From positions 1 through 54,319 of the forward strand of contig CAKTOO010000018.1 of the NCBI GenBank assembly GCA_934590165.1: 54,319 bases of DNA, written 5' to 3'. A program made the position numbers and the translations under genes. Source of the DNA: an uncultured Dysosmobacter sp. GTDB lineage: Bacteria > Bacillota > Clostridia > Oscillospirales > Oscillospiraceae. Below are positions 1 through 8,933 of the stretch, piece by piece. Numbering within the stretch: position 1 is the stretch's first letter; each line of letters starts with the position of its first letter. Under the pieces are notes generated by a model. The model had not been told where the DNA came from. It did no database searches and saw nothing but the letters and a program-made list of their open reading frames with translations.

Positions 1-2
1 AC

Positions 3-593
3 GCCATGACCATCACCCTGCTGCTGAACTCCGAGGGCAAGAAGATGGGCAAGACCGCCAGCGGCGCTGTGTGGCTGGACCCCAACAAGACCTCTCCCTT
101 CGAGTTCTACCAGTACTGGCGGAACGTGGGCGACGCGGATGTGCTCAAGTGCATCCGGATGCTGACCTTCCTGCCCCTGGAGCAGATCGACGAGATGGAC
201 AAGTGGGAGGGCAGCCAGCTGAACACCGCCAAGGAGATCCTGGCCTACGAGCTGACGAAGCTGGTCCACGGCGAGGAGGAGGCCGAAAAGGCCCAGACCG
301 CCGCCCGGGCCCTGTTCGGCGGCAGCGGCGACAGCGAGCACATGCCCTCCACCACCCTCAGCGAGGCGGATTTCACCGATGGCCAGATGGATGTTCTGAC
401 CCTGCTGGTAAAGTGCGGCCTGTGCGCCTCACGGGGCGAGGCCCGGCGTCTGGTGCAGCAGGGCGGCGTCAGCGTCGGCGGCCAGAAGGTGGGCGACATT
501 GAGGCCAAGTGGTCCTGCAAGGACTGCGCCGGCGACGGCATCATCATCAAAAAGGGCAAGAAGGTCTACCACAAGGCCGTCTTGGAACAGTAA
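3..593 (+). CDS. tyrS: Tyrosyl-tRNA synthetase, C-terminal part (5' end outside window)
   Basis: Cytosolic enzyme that charges tRNA-Tyr. The reading frame is open at the left edge, so only the last ~196 residues are present. A KMSKS-type class I loop is seen as KMGKT near the start, followed by a helical anticodon-binding region and a C-terminal S4-like RNA-binding domain (LLVKCGLCASRGEARRLV). Ending with an S4 domain is the bacterial TyrS arrangement. It precedes the ABC-F gene by 69 bp and is probably co-oriented with it. The KMSKS to KMGKT change is seen in other bacterial TyrS lineages and need not mean loss of function. Confidence 0.9.
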   Translation, partial: AMTITLLLNSEGKKMGKTASGAVWLDPNKTSPFEFYQYWRNVGDADVLKCIRMLTFLPLEQIDEMDKWEGSQLNTAKEILAYELTKLVHGEEEAEKAQTAARALFGGSGDSEHMPSTTLSEADFTDGQMDVLTLLVKCGLCASRGEARRLVQQGGVSVGGQKVGDIEAKWSCKDCAGDGIIIKKGKKVYHKAVLEQ

Positions 594-662
594 ACCGTCA
601 CACGCCATACAGACGCGGGGCACTCGCTCCGCGCCTGTTTGCGCGTATAGAAAGGAATCATC

Positions 663-2276
663 ATGATCACAGTCAACGACATCAGCATGAATTTCAGCGG
701 CCAGACGCTGTTTAAGCACGTGGACCTGAAGTTTGTTCCCGGCAACTGCTATGGCATCATCGGCGCCAACGGCGCCGGCAAGTCTACATTCCTGCGCATC
801 CTCTCCGGCGACCTGGAGCCTACCACCGGCGAGGTCATTATCCCGAAAGAGGAGCGCATGTCCATCCTGAAGCAGGATCACTTCCAGTACGACGCCTATT
901 CCGTGCTGGATACCGTCATCATGGGCAACCAGCACCTGTACGATGTGATGAAGGAGAAGGACGCCTTGTATGAAAAGGAGAACTTCACCGATGAGGACGG
1001 CGTGAAGGCCAGCGAGCTGGAGGCGGAATTCGCCGAGATGGGCGGCTGGGAGGCCGAGAGCGACGTGAGCCGCCTGCTCCAGGGCCTGGGCCTCTCCAAC
1101 GACATTTTGTACAGCGAGATGAGCAGCCTCACCGCCAAGGAAAAGGTGAAGGTGCTGCTGGCCCAGGCGCTGTTCGGAAAGCCGGACATCATTCTCCTGG
1201 ACGAACCCACCAACCACCTGGATATCCAGGCCATCGAGTGGCTGGAGGACTTCCTCATGGACTGCGAGGCGCTCACTCTGGTGGTCAGCCACGACCGCCA
1301 CTTCCTGAATACCGTCTGCACTAGCATCGTGGACGTGGACTACGGCCAGATCAAGATGTACGTGGGCAACTACGAGTTCTGGTATGAGTCCAGCCAGATG
1401 GTCCAGCGGATGATCCGGGACCAGAACCGGAAGAACGAGGAGAAGATCAAGGAATTGCAGCTGTTCATCCAGCGCTTCTCCGCCAACAAGTCCAAGAGCA
1501 AGCAGGCCACCGCCCGCCGCAAGCTCCTGGACAAGCTGACGGTGGAGGAGATGCCCGCCTCCTCCCGGCGGTATCCCTTCGTGGGCTTCACCATGGACCG
1601 GGAGCCGGGCAAGGAGATCCTGACGGTGGAGAACCTCTCCAAGACCGTGGACGGCCGGAAGGTACTGGACAATATCAGCTTCCGGGTGAACAAGGGAGAC
1701 AAGATCGCCTTTGTTGGCGAGGACGAGATCGCCAAGACCACCTTGTTCAAGATCATCATGGGCGAGCTGGAGCCGGACGAGGGCAGCTACAAGTGGGGCA
1801 CCACCATCACCACCAGCTACTTCCCCCTGGACAACTCCGCCTTTTTCAACGACTGCGATCTAAACCTGCTGGACTGGCTGGCCCAGTACACGGGCAATAC
1901 GGCGGAGGAGAGCACGGAGTCCTTCAAGCGCTCCTTCCTGGGCCGGATGCTGTTCTCCGGCGACGATGTGTTCAAGCCGGTGAAGGTCCTCTCCGGCGGT
2001 GAGAAGGTCCGGTGTATGCTGTCGAGGATGATGCTGTTCGGCTCCAATGTGTTGGTGCTGGACCAGCCCACCAACCACCTGGACCTGGAGTCCATCACCG
2101 CCGTCAATAATGGCCTCATCGACTTCAAGGGCGTGGTGCTGTTCGCCTCCCACGACCACGAGTTTGTTCAGACCGTGGCCGACCGCATCATGGAGTTCGA
2201 GAACGGCAGGCTCATCGACAAAATGGGCACTTACGAGGACTATATCGAGTTCCGCCGGACGGCAAACGCCGGCTGA
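663..2276 (+). CDS. ABC-F family ATPase (YbiT/YkpA-like)
   Basis: Soluble twin-cassette ABC-F protein of 537 aa without membrane segments; the family binds ribosomes and acts on translation. Cassette 1 has Walker A GANGAGKST and Walker B IILLDEPTNHLD. Cassette 2 has a good signature LSGGEK but a degenerate Walker A (GEDEIAKTT) and Walker B ending DQPTNHLD, with Gln in place of the catalytic Glu. The cassette 1 signature is also degenerate (SLTAKEK). Together these leave one canonical and one degenerate ATP site, a pattern I associate with the YbiT/YkpA branch, though this is from memory. The start follows AAAGGAA. A resistance role is not indicated. Confidence 0.88.
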   Translation: MITVNDISMNFSGQTLFKHVDLKFVPGNCYGIIGANGAGKSTFLRILSGDLEPTTGEVIIPKEERMSILKQDHFQYDAYSVLDTVIMGNQHLYDVMKEKDALYEKENFTDEDGVKASELEAEFAEMGGWEAESDVSRLLQGLGLSNDILYSEMSSLTAKEKVKVLLAQALFGKPDIILLDEPTNHLDIQAIEWLEDFLMDCEALTLVVSHDRHFLNTVCTSIVDVDYGQIKMYVGNYEFWYESSQMVQRMIRDQNRKNEEKIKELQLFIQRFSANKSKSKQATARRKLLDKLTVEEMPASSRRYPFVGFTMDREPGKEILTVENLSKTVDGRKVLDNISFRVNKGDKIAFVGEDEIAKTTLFKIIMGELEPDEGSYKWGTTITTSYFPLDNSAFFNDCDLNLLDWLAQYTGNTAEESTESFKRSFLGRMLFSGDDVFKPVKVLSGGEKVRCMLSRMMLFGSNVLVLDQPTNHLDLESITAVNNGLIDFKGVVLFASHDHEFVQTVADRIMEFENGRLIDKMGTYEDYIEFRRTANAG

Positions 2277-2312
2277 TGCGAAAGAGTTTTGTAACTGAAC
2301 TGTAGTTGACAT

Positions 2313-2366
2313 AAAAAATATCCATCCCTATACTGTTCGTATAACAGCGTGGGGATGGTATTTTTA
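2313..2366 (+). terminator. Rho-independent terminator after the ABC-F gene
   Basis: Two stacked stems: outer CCATCCC/GGGATGG flanked by A and T tracts, inner CTGTT/AACAG. The T tract follows on the plus strand. The right arm contains an ATG at 2355 that may or may not be the start of the next gene. Confidence 0.7.
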
Positions 2367-2392
2367 CGGAAAAAGGGCAAATTTTTGGGGCT

Positions 2393-3568
2393 TTGACCCT
2401 GCTGGCGGTAACGGCGGCGGTGGCCTGCGCGGCGGGCCCGGGACCTGTGAAGGAGCAAAGTGCGCCGTCGGAGGGGGAGGCGGTGCAGGTGCTCGCCTCC
2501 GTGCCGGTGGCCCGGGTGGAAGGGGAGACCCGCTCCCCGGATGGGCGGTTTCAGGTCCGCGCGGCGGGAGCCAGCGGCCAGTACGTCAGCGGCGTCCAGC
2601 CGCCGGAGTCCATTCGGGTGGTGGATACAGAGACCGAGGAGATACTGTGGCGGGACCAGGGCTGGGTCACCCAGTCAGTCCTGTGGTCTCCGGACAGCCG
2701 GTATCTGGCTTTTGCTTACGGCGCCCGGACCTGGCAGGCCGTCCGGGTCATTGAGACCGGCACCTGGACCGTCTGGGACTTCACCCTGCCGGACGGTGAC
2801 CCCATTCCGGAATACACGTTCCTGCCGGAGGATTGGGGAGCGTGGCCGGAGGAAGGCTGCCTTCTGGTGACCGTGGGCCGGGGCGGCGACGCCGGAGAGC
2901 GGCACACCTACGCCTGCGCGCTGATCGTGGACCGGGGCCGCCTGACCGGCGCTTCCAGGGAAATGGTCCGGGAGACCCTGCCGGGGACATACGATTTTGA
3001 CCACGACGGAGCGCCGGAGACCGTGGAGCGGGTGCGCTATCTGCACCCGAATTCGGCTGCCGTGGAAGTAACGGACCTTTATATCGTGAACAAAGCAGGG
3101 GAAACGCTCTGGACGGGATTTGCCGCCAGTGTCCATGCCGGGTGGAACAGCCTGTTTGTCTGCACCTTGGAGGGAGAGGACTACCTGCTGGAGTACCATC
3201 CCACCATGTATCAGGGATGGTGCGACTACACGTACCGGTTGTTTTCTCTGGGAGCGGATGGAGAGGAGCTGGCACTGCGGGAAAGCGCTGTGAGCTTTGA
3301 CCTCAACTGGGGAAGCCCACTGGGACACAACTTCGACCCAGAGGCTATTGCCGCCTTTATGGAGGAAGTCAACGGCCTGCTGGCACAAAGCCGCTTGCTG
3401 CTGACCACCGACGAGACCCTGGCGGACATAGACCCGGAGCATCCCAAGGATGCGCTCTGGTGGCTGCTGGGAGACGGCAGCGGTTATCCCACGGGGTATA
3501 CGTATGAGGAGACCGCATCCATGGAGGAAAACCTCCGTGCCTATGCCGCGGCCATGGAGCAGCAATAA
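2393..3568 (+). CDS. Lipoprotein-like protein with beta-propeller-type segment, start uncertain
   Basis: Unrecognised ~391-aa exported protein. The N-terminus is hydrophobic and ends in a plausible lipobox (AVAC), followed by a low-complexity linker and segments such as VLWSPDSRYLAFAYG, typical of WD40/TolB-like propeller blades, plus DFDHDGAPETV, which resembles a calcium-binding FG-GAP-type loop. In this frame the only nearby start is TTG at 2393, leaving a signal peptide with no positive charge. A different frame has ATG at 2355 encoding MVFLRKKGKFLGL before a stop; joined by a one-base shift it would make a normal lipoprotein signal. So either the gene is frameshifted or it uses a poor start. 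Function is unknown. Confidence 0.6.
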   Translation: MTLLAVTAAVACAAGPGPVKEQSAPSEGEAVQVLASVPVARVEGETRSPDGRFQVRAAGASGQYVSGVQPPESIRVVDTETEEILWRDQGWVTQSVLWSPDSRYLAFAYGARTWQAVRVIETGTWTVWDFTLPDGDPIPEYTFLPEDWGAWPEEGCLLVTVGRGGDAGERHTYACALIVDRGRLTGASREMVRETLPGTYDFDHDGAPETVERVRYLHPNSAAVEVTDLYIVNKAGETLWTGFAASVHAGWNSLFVCTLEGEDYLLEYHPTMYQGWCDYTYRLFSLGADGEELALRESAVSFDLNWGSPLGHNFDPEAIAAFMEEVNGLLAQSRLLLTTDETLADIDPEHPKDALWWLLGDGSGYPTGYTYEETASMEENLRAYAAAMEQQ

Positions 3569-3572
3569 ACGG

Positions 3573-3603
3573 CGCCGCCCGGGGGAACCCGGGCGGCGTT
3601 TCT
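3573..3603. terminator. Bidirectional terminator between converging genes
   Basis: Perfect 11-bp stem CGCCGCCCGGG/CCCGGGCGGCG with GGAA tetraloop, between the plus-strand lipoprotein-like gene and minus-strand dapA. Confidence 0.85.
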
Positions 3604-4493
3604 CACGGATTTATCAGCTCGTATTGCACCAGCGTTTTCCGAATGCGCTCCCGGTTTGCGGGGGAGGGCTCGCACAGGGGCAGCCGCAGGTCTCCCGCCT
3701 CCATGCCCATGAGATTCAGGGCGGTCTTCACGGGGATGGGGTTCACCTCGCAGAACAGGGCGTCGCACAGCTCCTTCAGCTCCAATTGCAGCGCTCCGGC
3801 GGCGACAAAATCGCCCACAAGGCACAGGGATACCAGACGGTGCATGGCCTCCGGCACCACGTTGGCCGCCACGGAGATGACCCCCACGCCGCCCAAAGCG
3901 CAGATGGGGACGGTCTGGTCGTCGTTGCCGGACCAGATAAAAAAGTCTGTCGGACACAGGTTCCGGGTCCGCTGGATGGCGCCCAGGTCGCCGCCGGCCT
4001 CCTTGACGCCGTTGATGTTGGGGTGCTTGGCCAGGGCGGCGTAAGTCTCCGGCGCGATGGTGACGCCGGTGCGGGAGGGCACATCGTACAGGATGATGGG
4101 CACCGTCACCGCGTCGGCGATGACGCCGAAGTGGCGGATGAGCCCCGTCTGACTGGCCTTGTTGTAGTAGGGTGTCACCACCAGCAGCCCGTCCGCCCCG
4201 GCCCGCTCCGCGTCCCGGCTGAGGGCCAGGGCGGTTTCCGTGGAGTTGGAGCCGCTGCCGGCGATGACCGGCACCCGGCCGTCTATCCGCTCCACGCAGT
4301 ACTCGATGGTCCGCATCCGCTCCCGGTAGGTCATGGTGGCGGCCTCGCCGGTGGTGCCGCAGACGATGACGGCGTCGGTGCCGCCGGAAAGCTGGAAGTC
4401 CAGCAGCCGCCCCAGGGCCTCCAGGTCCACGGTCTCCCGGTCAAAGGGCGTGACGATGGCCACACCAGAGCCTGTAAAGATAGGTTGCTTCAC
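3603..4493 (-). CDS. dapA: 4-hydroxy-tetrahydrodipicolinate synthase
   Basis: Condenses pyruvate with aspartate semialdehyde, the first committed step to diaminopimelate and lysine (and to dipicolinate in spore-formers). The 296-aa TIM-barrel protein shows GTTGEAATM, the tyrosine motif YDVPSRTG and the Schiff-base lysine in GVKEAGGD. I start it at GTG 4493 (VKQPIFTGSGVAIVTPF), which gives the usual family length; the open frame continues upstream through a terminator hairpin and that extension is unlikely to be translated. It lies directly downstream of asd, whose product is its substrate. Confidence 0.93.
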   Translation of the reverse strand: MKQPIFTGSGVAIVTPFDRETVDLEALGRLLDFQLSGGTDAVIVCGTTGEAATMTYRERMRTIEYCVERIDGRVPVIAGSGSNSTETALALSRDAERAGADGLLVVTPYYNKASQTGLIRHFGVIADAVTVPIILYDVPSRTGVTIAPETYAALAKHPNINGVKEAGGDLGAIQRTRNLCPTDFFIWSGNDDQTVPICALGGVGVISVAANVVPEAMHRLVSLCLVGDFVAAGALQLELKELCDALFCEVNPIPVKTALNLMGMEAGDLRLPLCEPSPANRERIRKTLVQYELINP

Positions 4494-4541
4494 AGAAAAA
4501 CACACTCCCTTTCCAAAAAACAGAGGTTTGAGCGTAAGAGA

Positions 4542-4574
4542 AAAGCAGATGCCCGGTTTGGGCATCTGCTTTCT
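4542..4574 (-). terminator. Hairpin between asd and dapA
   Basis: Stem of 13 bp AAAGCAGATGCCC/GGGCATCTGCTTT. On the minus strand it follows the asd stop and is followed by TTTTC, so it can end asd transcripts or attenuate read-through into dapA. Confidence 0.7.
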
Positions 4575-4591
4575 TTCGTGACGAAGGAAGA

Positions 4592-5683
4592 TTATTTGGC
4601 CTCGATATAGCCCTTGGCGCACAGCAGCTCCGCCAGAAGCACGGCGCCGCCGGCGGCGCCCCGGAGGGTGTTGTGGCTGAGGCAGACGAACTTGTAGTCA
4701 TACTGGGTGTCCGGCCGCAGGCGGCCGATGGACACGGCCATGCCGTGCTCCAGCATCCGGTCCAGCTTCGTCTGGGGACGGTTTTCCTCCTCAAAATAGT
4801 GGAGGAACTGTTTGGGGGCGGAGGGGAGGTCCAGCTCCTGGGCGGGGCCCCGGAAGGCGGCCCAGTCAGCCTTGATCTGCTCCATGGAGGGCTTACAGCC
4901 GTCCTTGAACTTCATGAACACGGCGGCCATGTGGCCGTCCTGACAGGCTACCCGGAAGCACTGGGCGGTGATGGAGGGGCCGTCAGCCTTGACGATCTTG
5001 CCGTCCTCAATATGGCCCCACAGCTTCAAAGGCTCCTGCTCGCTCTTTTCTTCCTCGCCGCCGATAAAGGGAATGCAGTTATCCACCATTTCCGGCCAGC
5101 GGGCAAAGGTCTTGCCGGCACCGGAGATGGCCTGGTATGTGCACACCAGAGCCTGCTCCAGACCGTACTTTTTCAGGGGATGCAGGGCGGGGACATAGCT
5201 CTGGAGGGAGCAGTTGGACTTCACGGCGATAAAGCCCCGCTTCGTGCCCAGGCGCTTGCGCTGGGCGTCGATGACGGCGATATGGTCGGCATTGATCTCC
5301 GGCACCACCATGGGCACATCGTCGGTCCAGCGGTGGGCGGAGTTGTTGGAGACGATGGGGCACTCCAGCTTGGCGTACTTCTCCTCCAGGGCCCGGATGT
5401 CCTCCTTCTTCATATCCACGGCGCAGAAGCAGAAATCCACCAGGGCGGCCAGCTTTTCGGCATCGGCCTCGGCATCCAGGACTACCAGCTGCTTGGCCTC
5501 CTCAGGCAGGGGAATGTCCAGGGCCCAGCGGCCCTCCACAGCCTCCTCATAGGTCTTTCCGGCGCTGCGGGCGCTGGCGGCGAGAGCGGTCAGCTGGAAC
5601 CAGGGATGGTTTTCCATGAGGGTGATGAAGCGCTGGCCCACCATGCCGGTGCAGCCGATGATGCCGACTTTGTACTGTTTCAT
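4592..5683 (-). CDS. asd: Aspartate-semialdehyde dehydrogenase
   Basis: NADPH-dependent reduction of aspartyl phosphate to aspartate semialdehyde in the lysine/threonine/methionine pathway. The 363-aa protein begins with the Rossmann motif GIIGCTGMVGQRF, carries the catalytic cysteine in SNCSLQSY and has ISGAGKTFARWPEM further on, which resembles the archaeal/fungal-type Asd subfamily rather than the enterobacterial one. A clear RBS (AGGAGGT) precedes ATG 5683. It is upstream of dapA on the same strand, separated by a terminator-like hairpin. Confidence 0.92.
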   Translation of the reverse strand: MKQYKVGIIGCTGMVGQRFITLMENHPWFQLTALAASARSAGKTYEEAVEGRWALDIPLPEEAKQLVVLDAEADAEKLAALVDFCFCAVDMKKEDIRALEEKYAKLECPIVSNNSAHRWTDDVPMVVPEINADHIAVIDAQRKRLGTKRGFIAVKSNCSLQSYVPALHPLKKYGLEQALVCTYQAISGAGKTFARWPEMVDNCIPFIGGEEEKSEQEPLKLWGHIEDGKIVKADGPSITAQCFRVACQDGHMAAVFMKFKDGCKPSMEQIKADWAAFRGPAQELDLPSAPKQFLHYFEEENRPQTKLDRMLEHGMAVSIGRLRPDTQYDYKFVCLSHNTLRGAAGGAVLLAELLCAKGYIEAK

Positions 5684-5868
5684 AATCTGTACCTCCTGGG
5701 AGGGGTGCCGCGCAGGCCCTCCGTCGATTTTGGTTGAATGTGCCGCGAAATTGTACTATAATGTCTTTTATTAGAGGGAAAACCTTTTTGTACATCTGGG
5801 ACGGACATTTGTATGTATGATAGCACACTTTCGCGTGACCGTCAACGCCGGGACCATAGGGAGGATGC

Positions 5869-7545
5869 ATGAAAAAAGGGCTGATGGCGCTGCTGGGCGT
5901 TGTGACATTTTTTACATTGACGGCTGTTTCCGCCTCCGCGGCGGAGCGGGACACCCTGCGGGTGGGCCTGCGGTATGGGTCCACCGCCCTGTTTTCCGCC
6001 AATCTGGAAAACGCGGTGGGCCAGGGCTACGAGTTCGGCTATTTCGAGGACGGACGGGACTTCGTGTCCCTGGGCTGGACGGAGGAGACATGTATTTCCA
6101 TGACCGCCGCAGGCACAATATATGTGGATGACGCCGGCAATTATTCCTCCACCGGCGGCAGGGAGGTCATGGGCCCCTGGCACGTGCAGCTGGACGGGAC
6201 CTACGACGACTATGACCTGTGCGCCGAGGACGCCTGGGACCTGGGAGGCTGGCCTGCCTATATCGACGGGGAGTTCGTGGTCCGGTTCGGCTGCTACGAA
6301 TCCCGGGGCGAGGCGGAGGACGCCCTGGAGGACCTGGGAATGGACGGTTCGGCGGTGAGATCCTCCTCCGCCGGCGTGCTGGTGACCCGCACCCGCACCA
6401 CCGAGGTGCTGTTTGAGTTCCAGAACGGCTGGGATCTGTCCCTGGGCGTCATGCCCCGGGCGGGACGGCGGGAGGAGCCTGTCACCTGGTTCAAGGGCTA
6501 TAAGTACAAGGGCGGCTTTGAATATGTCCGCCCCAGCGGCGGCGATCTGCGGGTCATCAACGTGGTGGACCTGGAGGACTATGTGAAGGGCGTGGTGCCC
6601 TACGAGATGAATGGCGACTGGCCCCTGGCCGCCCTGGAGGCCCAGGCGGTGTGCGCCCGGACCTTTGCCTGCCGCAATACCAAGCACCAGAGCTACGATT
6701 TTGATGTGTGCAGCGGCACTTGCTGTCAGGTGTATAACGGCACCAACACCGCCACGGAGCGTTCCGACGAGGCGGTGGACAACACGGAGGGAGAATGCCT
6801 GTACTACAATGGGGCGCTCATTGAGGCGGTGTATCACTCCTCCAACGGCGGGGCCACAGAGGACGCGGAAAACGTCTGGGGCGGCCGGGTGCCCTACCTG
6901 GTGGGGAAAGAGGACCCATACGAAGAACTGATCTCCATCCCCAATTACAACTGGTCCGTCACCTACACGGCGGATCAGCTGACGTGGATCTTGCAGCAGA
7001 AAAACTATGACATCGGCCAGGTGGAGAACGTCTACGTCTCCGCCGTCACCGACATGGGCAACGTCTCCGCCGTCACGTTTGTGGACACCAAGGGAAAGAC
7101 CCTGACGGTGAAGGGCGACGCCGCCCGCACTGTGTTTTACAGCAGCACCTATCAAAAGTCCGTTCCCAGTATGCGCTTCACCATCAGCGGCGGCGAGGGC
7201 GGCGAGACCGTGGTGGTGGGCGGCGGCAGCTTTTACGTGAACGGCTCCCAGAAGCTCTCCACCCTGGAGGGGGCCGCGGCCATTGCCACCGGCGGAAAAA
7301 AGGCCACCCTGTCCGGCGGGGATTGGTACGTTATCACCGCCGACGGCGTGGAAAAGCGCTCCGCCGGCACCGTTACCCGCCGGGTGGGCGTCACCTCCGG
7401 CAGCGGCGACACCTTCACCATCACCGGCAGCGGCAGCGGCCACAACGTGGGCCTCAGCCAGTACGGCGCACGGGCCATGGCGGAGGATGGATACAGCTAT
7501 GACGAGATCTTGAAATTTTACTATACGGATATCACCATCAAGTGA
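5869..7545 (+). CDS. SpoIID/LytB domain exported protein
   Basis: Exported 558-aa protein with a Sec signal peptide (residues 1-24, ending SASAAE). A middle stretch FGCYESRGEAEDALEDLG resembles SPOR repeats. From about residue 210 comes the SpoIID/LytB domain: VINVVDLEDYVKGVVPYEM, ALEAQAVCARTFA, YHSSNGG, and the C-terminal SGSGHNVGLSQYGARAMA. SpoIID is the lytic transglycosylase of engulfment that removes stem peptides from glycan together with SpoIIP; SpoIID-domain paralogues of this longer type also occur in cell-wall and spore proteins. RBS GGGAGG precedes ATG. The gene is divergent from asd and its 3' end touches queA. Confidence 0.87.
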   Translation: MKKGLMALLGVVTFFTLTAVSASAAERDTLRVGLRYGSTALFSANLENAVGQGYEFGYFEDGRDFVSLGWTEETCISMTAAGTIYVDDAGNYSSTGGREVMGPWHVQLDGTYDDYDLCAEDAWDLGGWPAYIDGEFVVRFGCYESRGEAEDALEDLGMDGSAVRSSSAGVLVTRTRTTEVLFEFQNGWDLSLGVMPRAGRREEPVTWFKGYKYKGGFEYVRPSGGDLRVINVVDLEDYVKGVVPYEMNGDWPLAALEAQAVCARTFACRNTKHQSYDFDVCSGTCCQVYNGTNTATERSDEAVDNTEGECLYYNGALIEAVYHSSNGGATEDAENVWGGRVPYLVGKEDPYEELISIPNYNWSVTYTADQLTWILQQKNYDIGQVENVYVSAVTDMGNVSAVTFVDTKGKTLTVKGDAARTVFYSSTYQKSVPSMRFTISGGEGGETVVVGGGSFYVNGSQKLSTLEGAAAIATGGKKATLSGGDWYVITADGVEKRSAGTVTRRVGVTSGSGDTFTITGSGSGHNVGLSQYGARAMAEDGYSYDEILKFYYTDITIK

Positions 7546-7559
7546 GGGACCTGATCAAT

Positions 7560-8585
7560 ATGAAAACCAGCGATTTTTACTATGACCTGCCCCAGGAGCT
7601 CATTGCCCAGACGCCTTTGGACAAGCGGGATACCTCCCGCCTGATGACGCTGGACCGGGCAAGCGGCGCCGTGGAGCACCATCATTTTTATGAGCTGCCG
7701 GACTTTTTGAACCCCGGCGACTGCCTGATCTTAAACAACTCCCGGGTGTTGCCGGCCCGCCTGCTGGGCCAGCGGCTGCCCGGCGGCGGAGCCTGTGAGG
7801 TGCTGCTGCTTATCGACCGGGGAGGCAAGACCTGGGAGTGCCTGGTGCGTCCGGGCCGGAAAATGCGCACCGGCGCCAAGCTCAGCTTTGGCGAGGGAGA
7901 GCTGACCGCCCAGGTGGTGGAGGAGCTGCCTGACGGCAACCGCCTGGTCCGCTTCGATTACGAGGGAATTTTCCTGGAGGTGCTGGAGCGGCTTGGAAAA
8001 ATGCCTCTGCCGCCTTATATCAAAGAGGAGCTCCAGGACCAGGAACGGTATCAGACCGTGTACTCCAAGGTCCTTGGCAGCGCCGCCGCTCCCACGGCGG
8101 GGCTCCACTTCACGCCGGAGCTGCTGGAGAAAATCGCCGCCAAGGGTGTGGGCATCGGGTATGTGACGCTCCATGTGGGCCTGGGAACCTTCCGCCCTGT
8201 GAAAGAAGAGGAGATCACGGAGCACGAGATGCACAGTGAGTTTTGCACTATCCCCCAGGAGACGGCGGACCTCATCAACCGGACGAAAGCCAACGGCGGC
8301 CGTTGCATCTGCGTGGGCACCACCTCCTGCCGGACCCTGGAGAGCTGGGCGGCGGAGGACGGCCATATGGAGGCCAAGGCCGGGTGGACCAGTATCTATA
8401 TCTACCCCGGCTACAAATTCAAGGTCATGGACGGCCTGGTGACCAACTTCCACCTGCCGGAGAGCACCCTCATCATGCTGGTATCCGCCTTCGCCGGAAG
8501 GGAGCACATCCTGGCGGCATATCAGGAGGCAGTGAAGGAGCGCTACCGCTTTTTCTCCTTCGGCGACGCCATGTTCCTGCGGTAA
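7560..8585 (+). CDS. queA: S-adenosylmethionine:tRNA ribosyltransferase-isomerase
   Basis: Transfers and isomerises the ribose of SAM onto 7-aminomethyl-7-deazaguanine in tRNA, giving epoxyqueuosine. The 341-aa sequence starts MKTSDFYYDLPQELIAQ, with LDRASGAVEHHHF, NNSRVLPARL, AGLHFTPELLE, HVGLGTFRPV and the C-terminal NFHLPESTLIMLVSAFAG, all hallmark QueA segments. An alternative GTG at 7542 would add six residues. Another queuosine gene, tgt, lies 1.6 kb downstream. Confidence 0.95.
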   Translation: MKTSDFYYDLPQELIAQTPLDKRDTSRLMTLDRASGAVEHHHFYELPDFLNPGDCLILNNSRVLPARLLGQRLPGGGACEVLLLIDRGGKTWECLVRPGRKMRTGAKLSFGEGELTAQVVEELPDGNRLVRFDYEGIFLEVLERLGKMPLPPYIKEELQDQERYQTVYSKVLGSAAAPTAGLHFTPELLEKIAAKGVGIGYVTLHVGLGTFRPVKEEEITEHEMHSEFCTIPQETADLINRTKANGGRCICVGTTSCRTLESWAAEDGHMEAKAGWTSIYIYPGYKFKVMDGLVTNFHLPESTLIMLVSAFAGREHILAAYQEAVKERYRFFSFGDAMFLR

Positions 8586-8604
8586 AAATCAGAAAACGAT
8601 TACG

Positions 8605-8637
8605 GACCCCCTTGGGCATCTGCCCAGGGGGTTTTTG
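8605..8637 (+). terminator. Terminator after queA
   Basis: Stem CCCCCTTGGGC/GCCCAGGGGG followed by TTTTT. Confidence 0.85.
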
Positions 8638-8681
8638 CTAAAAAAGTTCACAGTTTGCAAAAACAAACGTTTGCAAAACAC

Positions 8682-8710
8682 CTTGACGGCGATGAAAACG
8701 TATGATATCC
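8682..8710 (+). promoter_or_regulatory. Sigma-A promoter of the riboswitch transcript
   Basis: TTGACG, about 17 bases, then TATCCT, upstream of the NiCo riboswitch. A TATGAT overlaps the same area. Two copies of GTTTGCAAAA lie just upstream (8653-8680). Confidence 0.5.
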
Positions 8711-8751
8711 TGGCAATAACCTCTTTGCACTGCATCACGCTTTTCAAAGCG

Positions 8752-8850
8752 CCGGACAACAGTACAAACTGAGCAGGCGGTGGACCGTGTCCATGCGCCG
8801 GGCCGCTTTCGCGGCAGCGGATGACGCCCATCCGCGGGACGGTGCGACCT
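8752..8850 (+). ncRNA. NiCo (czcD-type) riboswitch aptamer
   Basis: The leader of the cation efflux gene matches the NiCo riboswitch pattern from memory: AACTGAGCAGGC, a variable hairpin (GGTGGACCGTGTCCATG), GCGCCGGGCCGC with TTTC loop and GCGGCAGCGGATGA, then CATCCGCGGGACGGT closing the four-way junction. The class binds Co2+ and Ni2+ cooperatively and turns on transport genes. A terminator follows at 8857-8882. Downstream gene function (CDF efflux) agrees with the assignment. Confidence 0.85.
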
Positions 8851-8856
8851 GTGCCG

Positions 8857-8882
8857 CGGGTGTTTTTTTGCACCCTTTTTTC
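8857..8882 (+). terminator. Riboswitch expression-platform terminator
   Basis: GGGTG and CACCC arms around a T-rich loop, followed by TTTTTT, placed between the NiCo aptamer and the CDF gene. Metal binding is expected to favour read-through. Confidence 0.65.
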
Positions 8883-8933
8883 GTGAAGCAGGGGAGAGCT
8901 ATCTGCCAAAATTCATTTTTCGGGAGGTAACTG

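Noticed and set aside
5842..7443. A 533-codon minus-strand frame
   Set aside because: Opposite the SpoIID-domain gene, low-complexity translation, no RBS.
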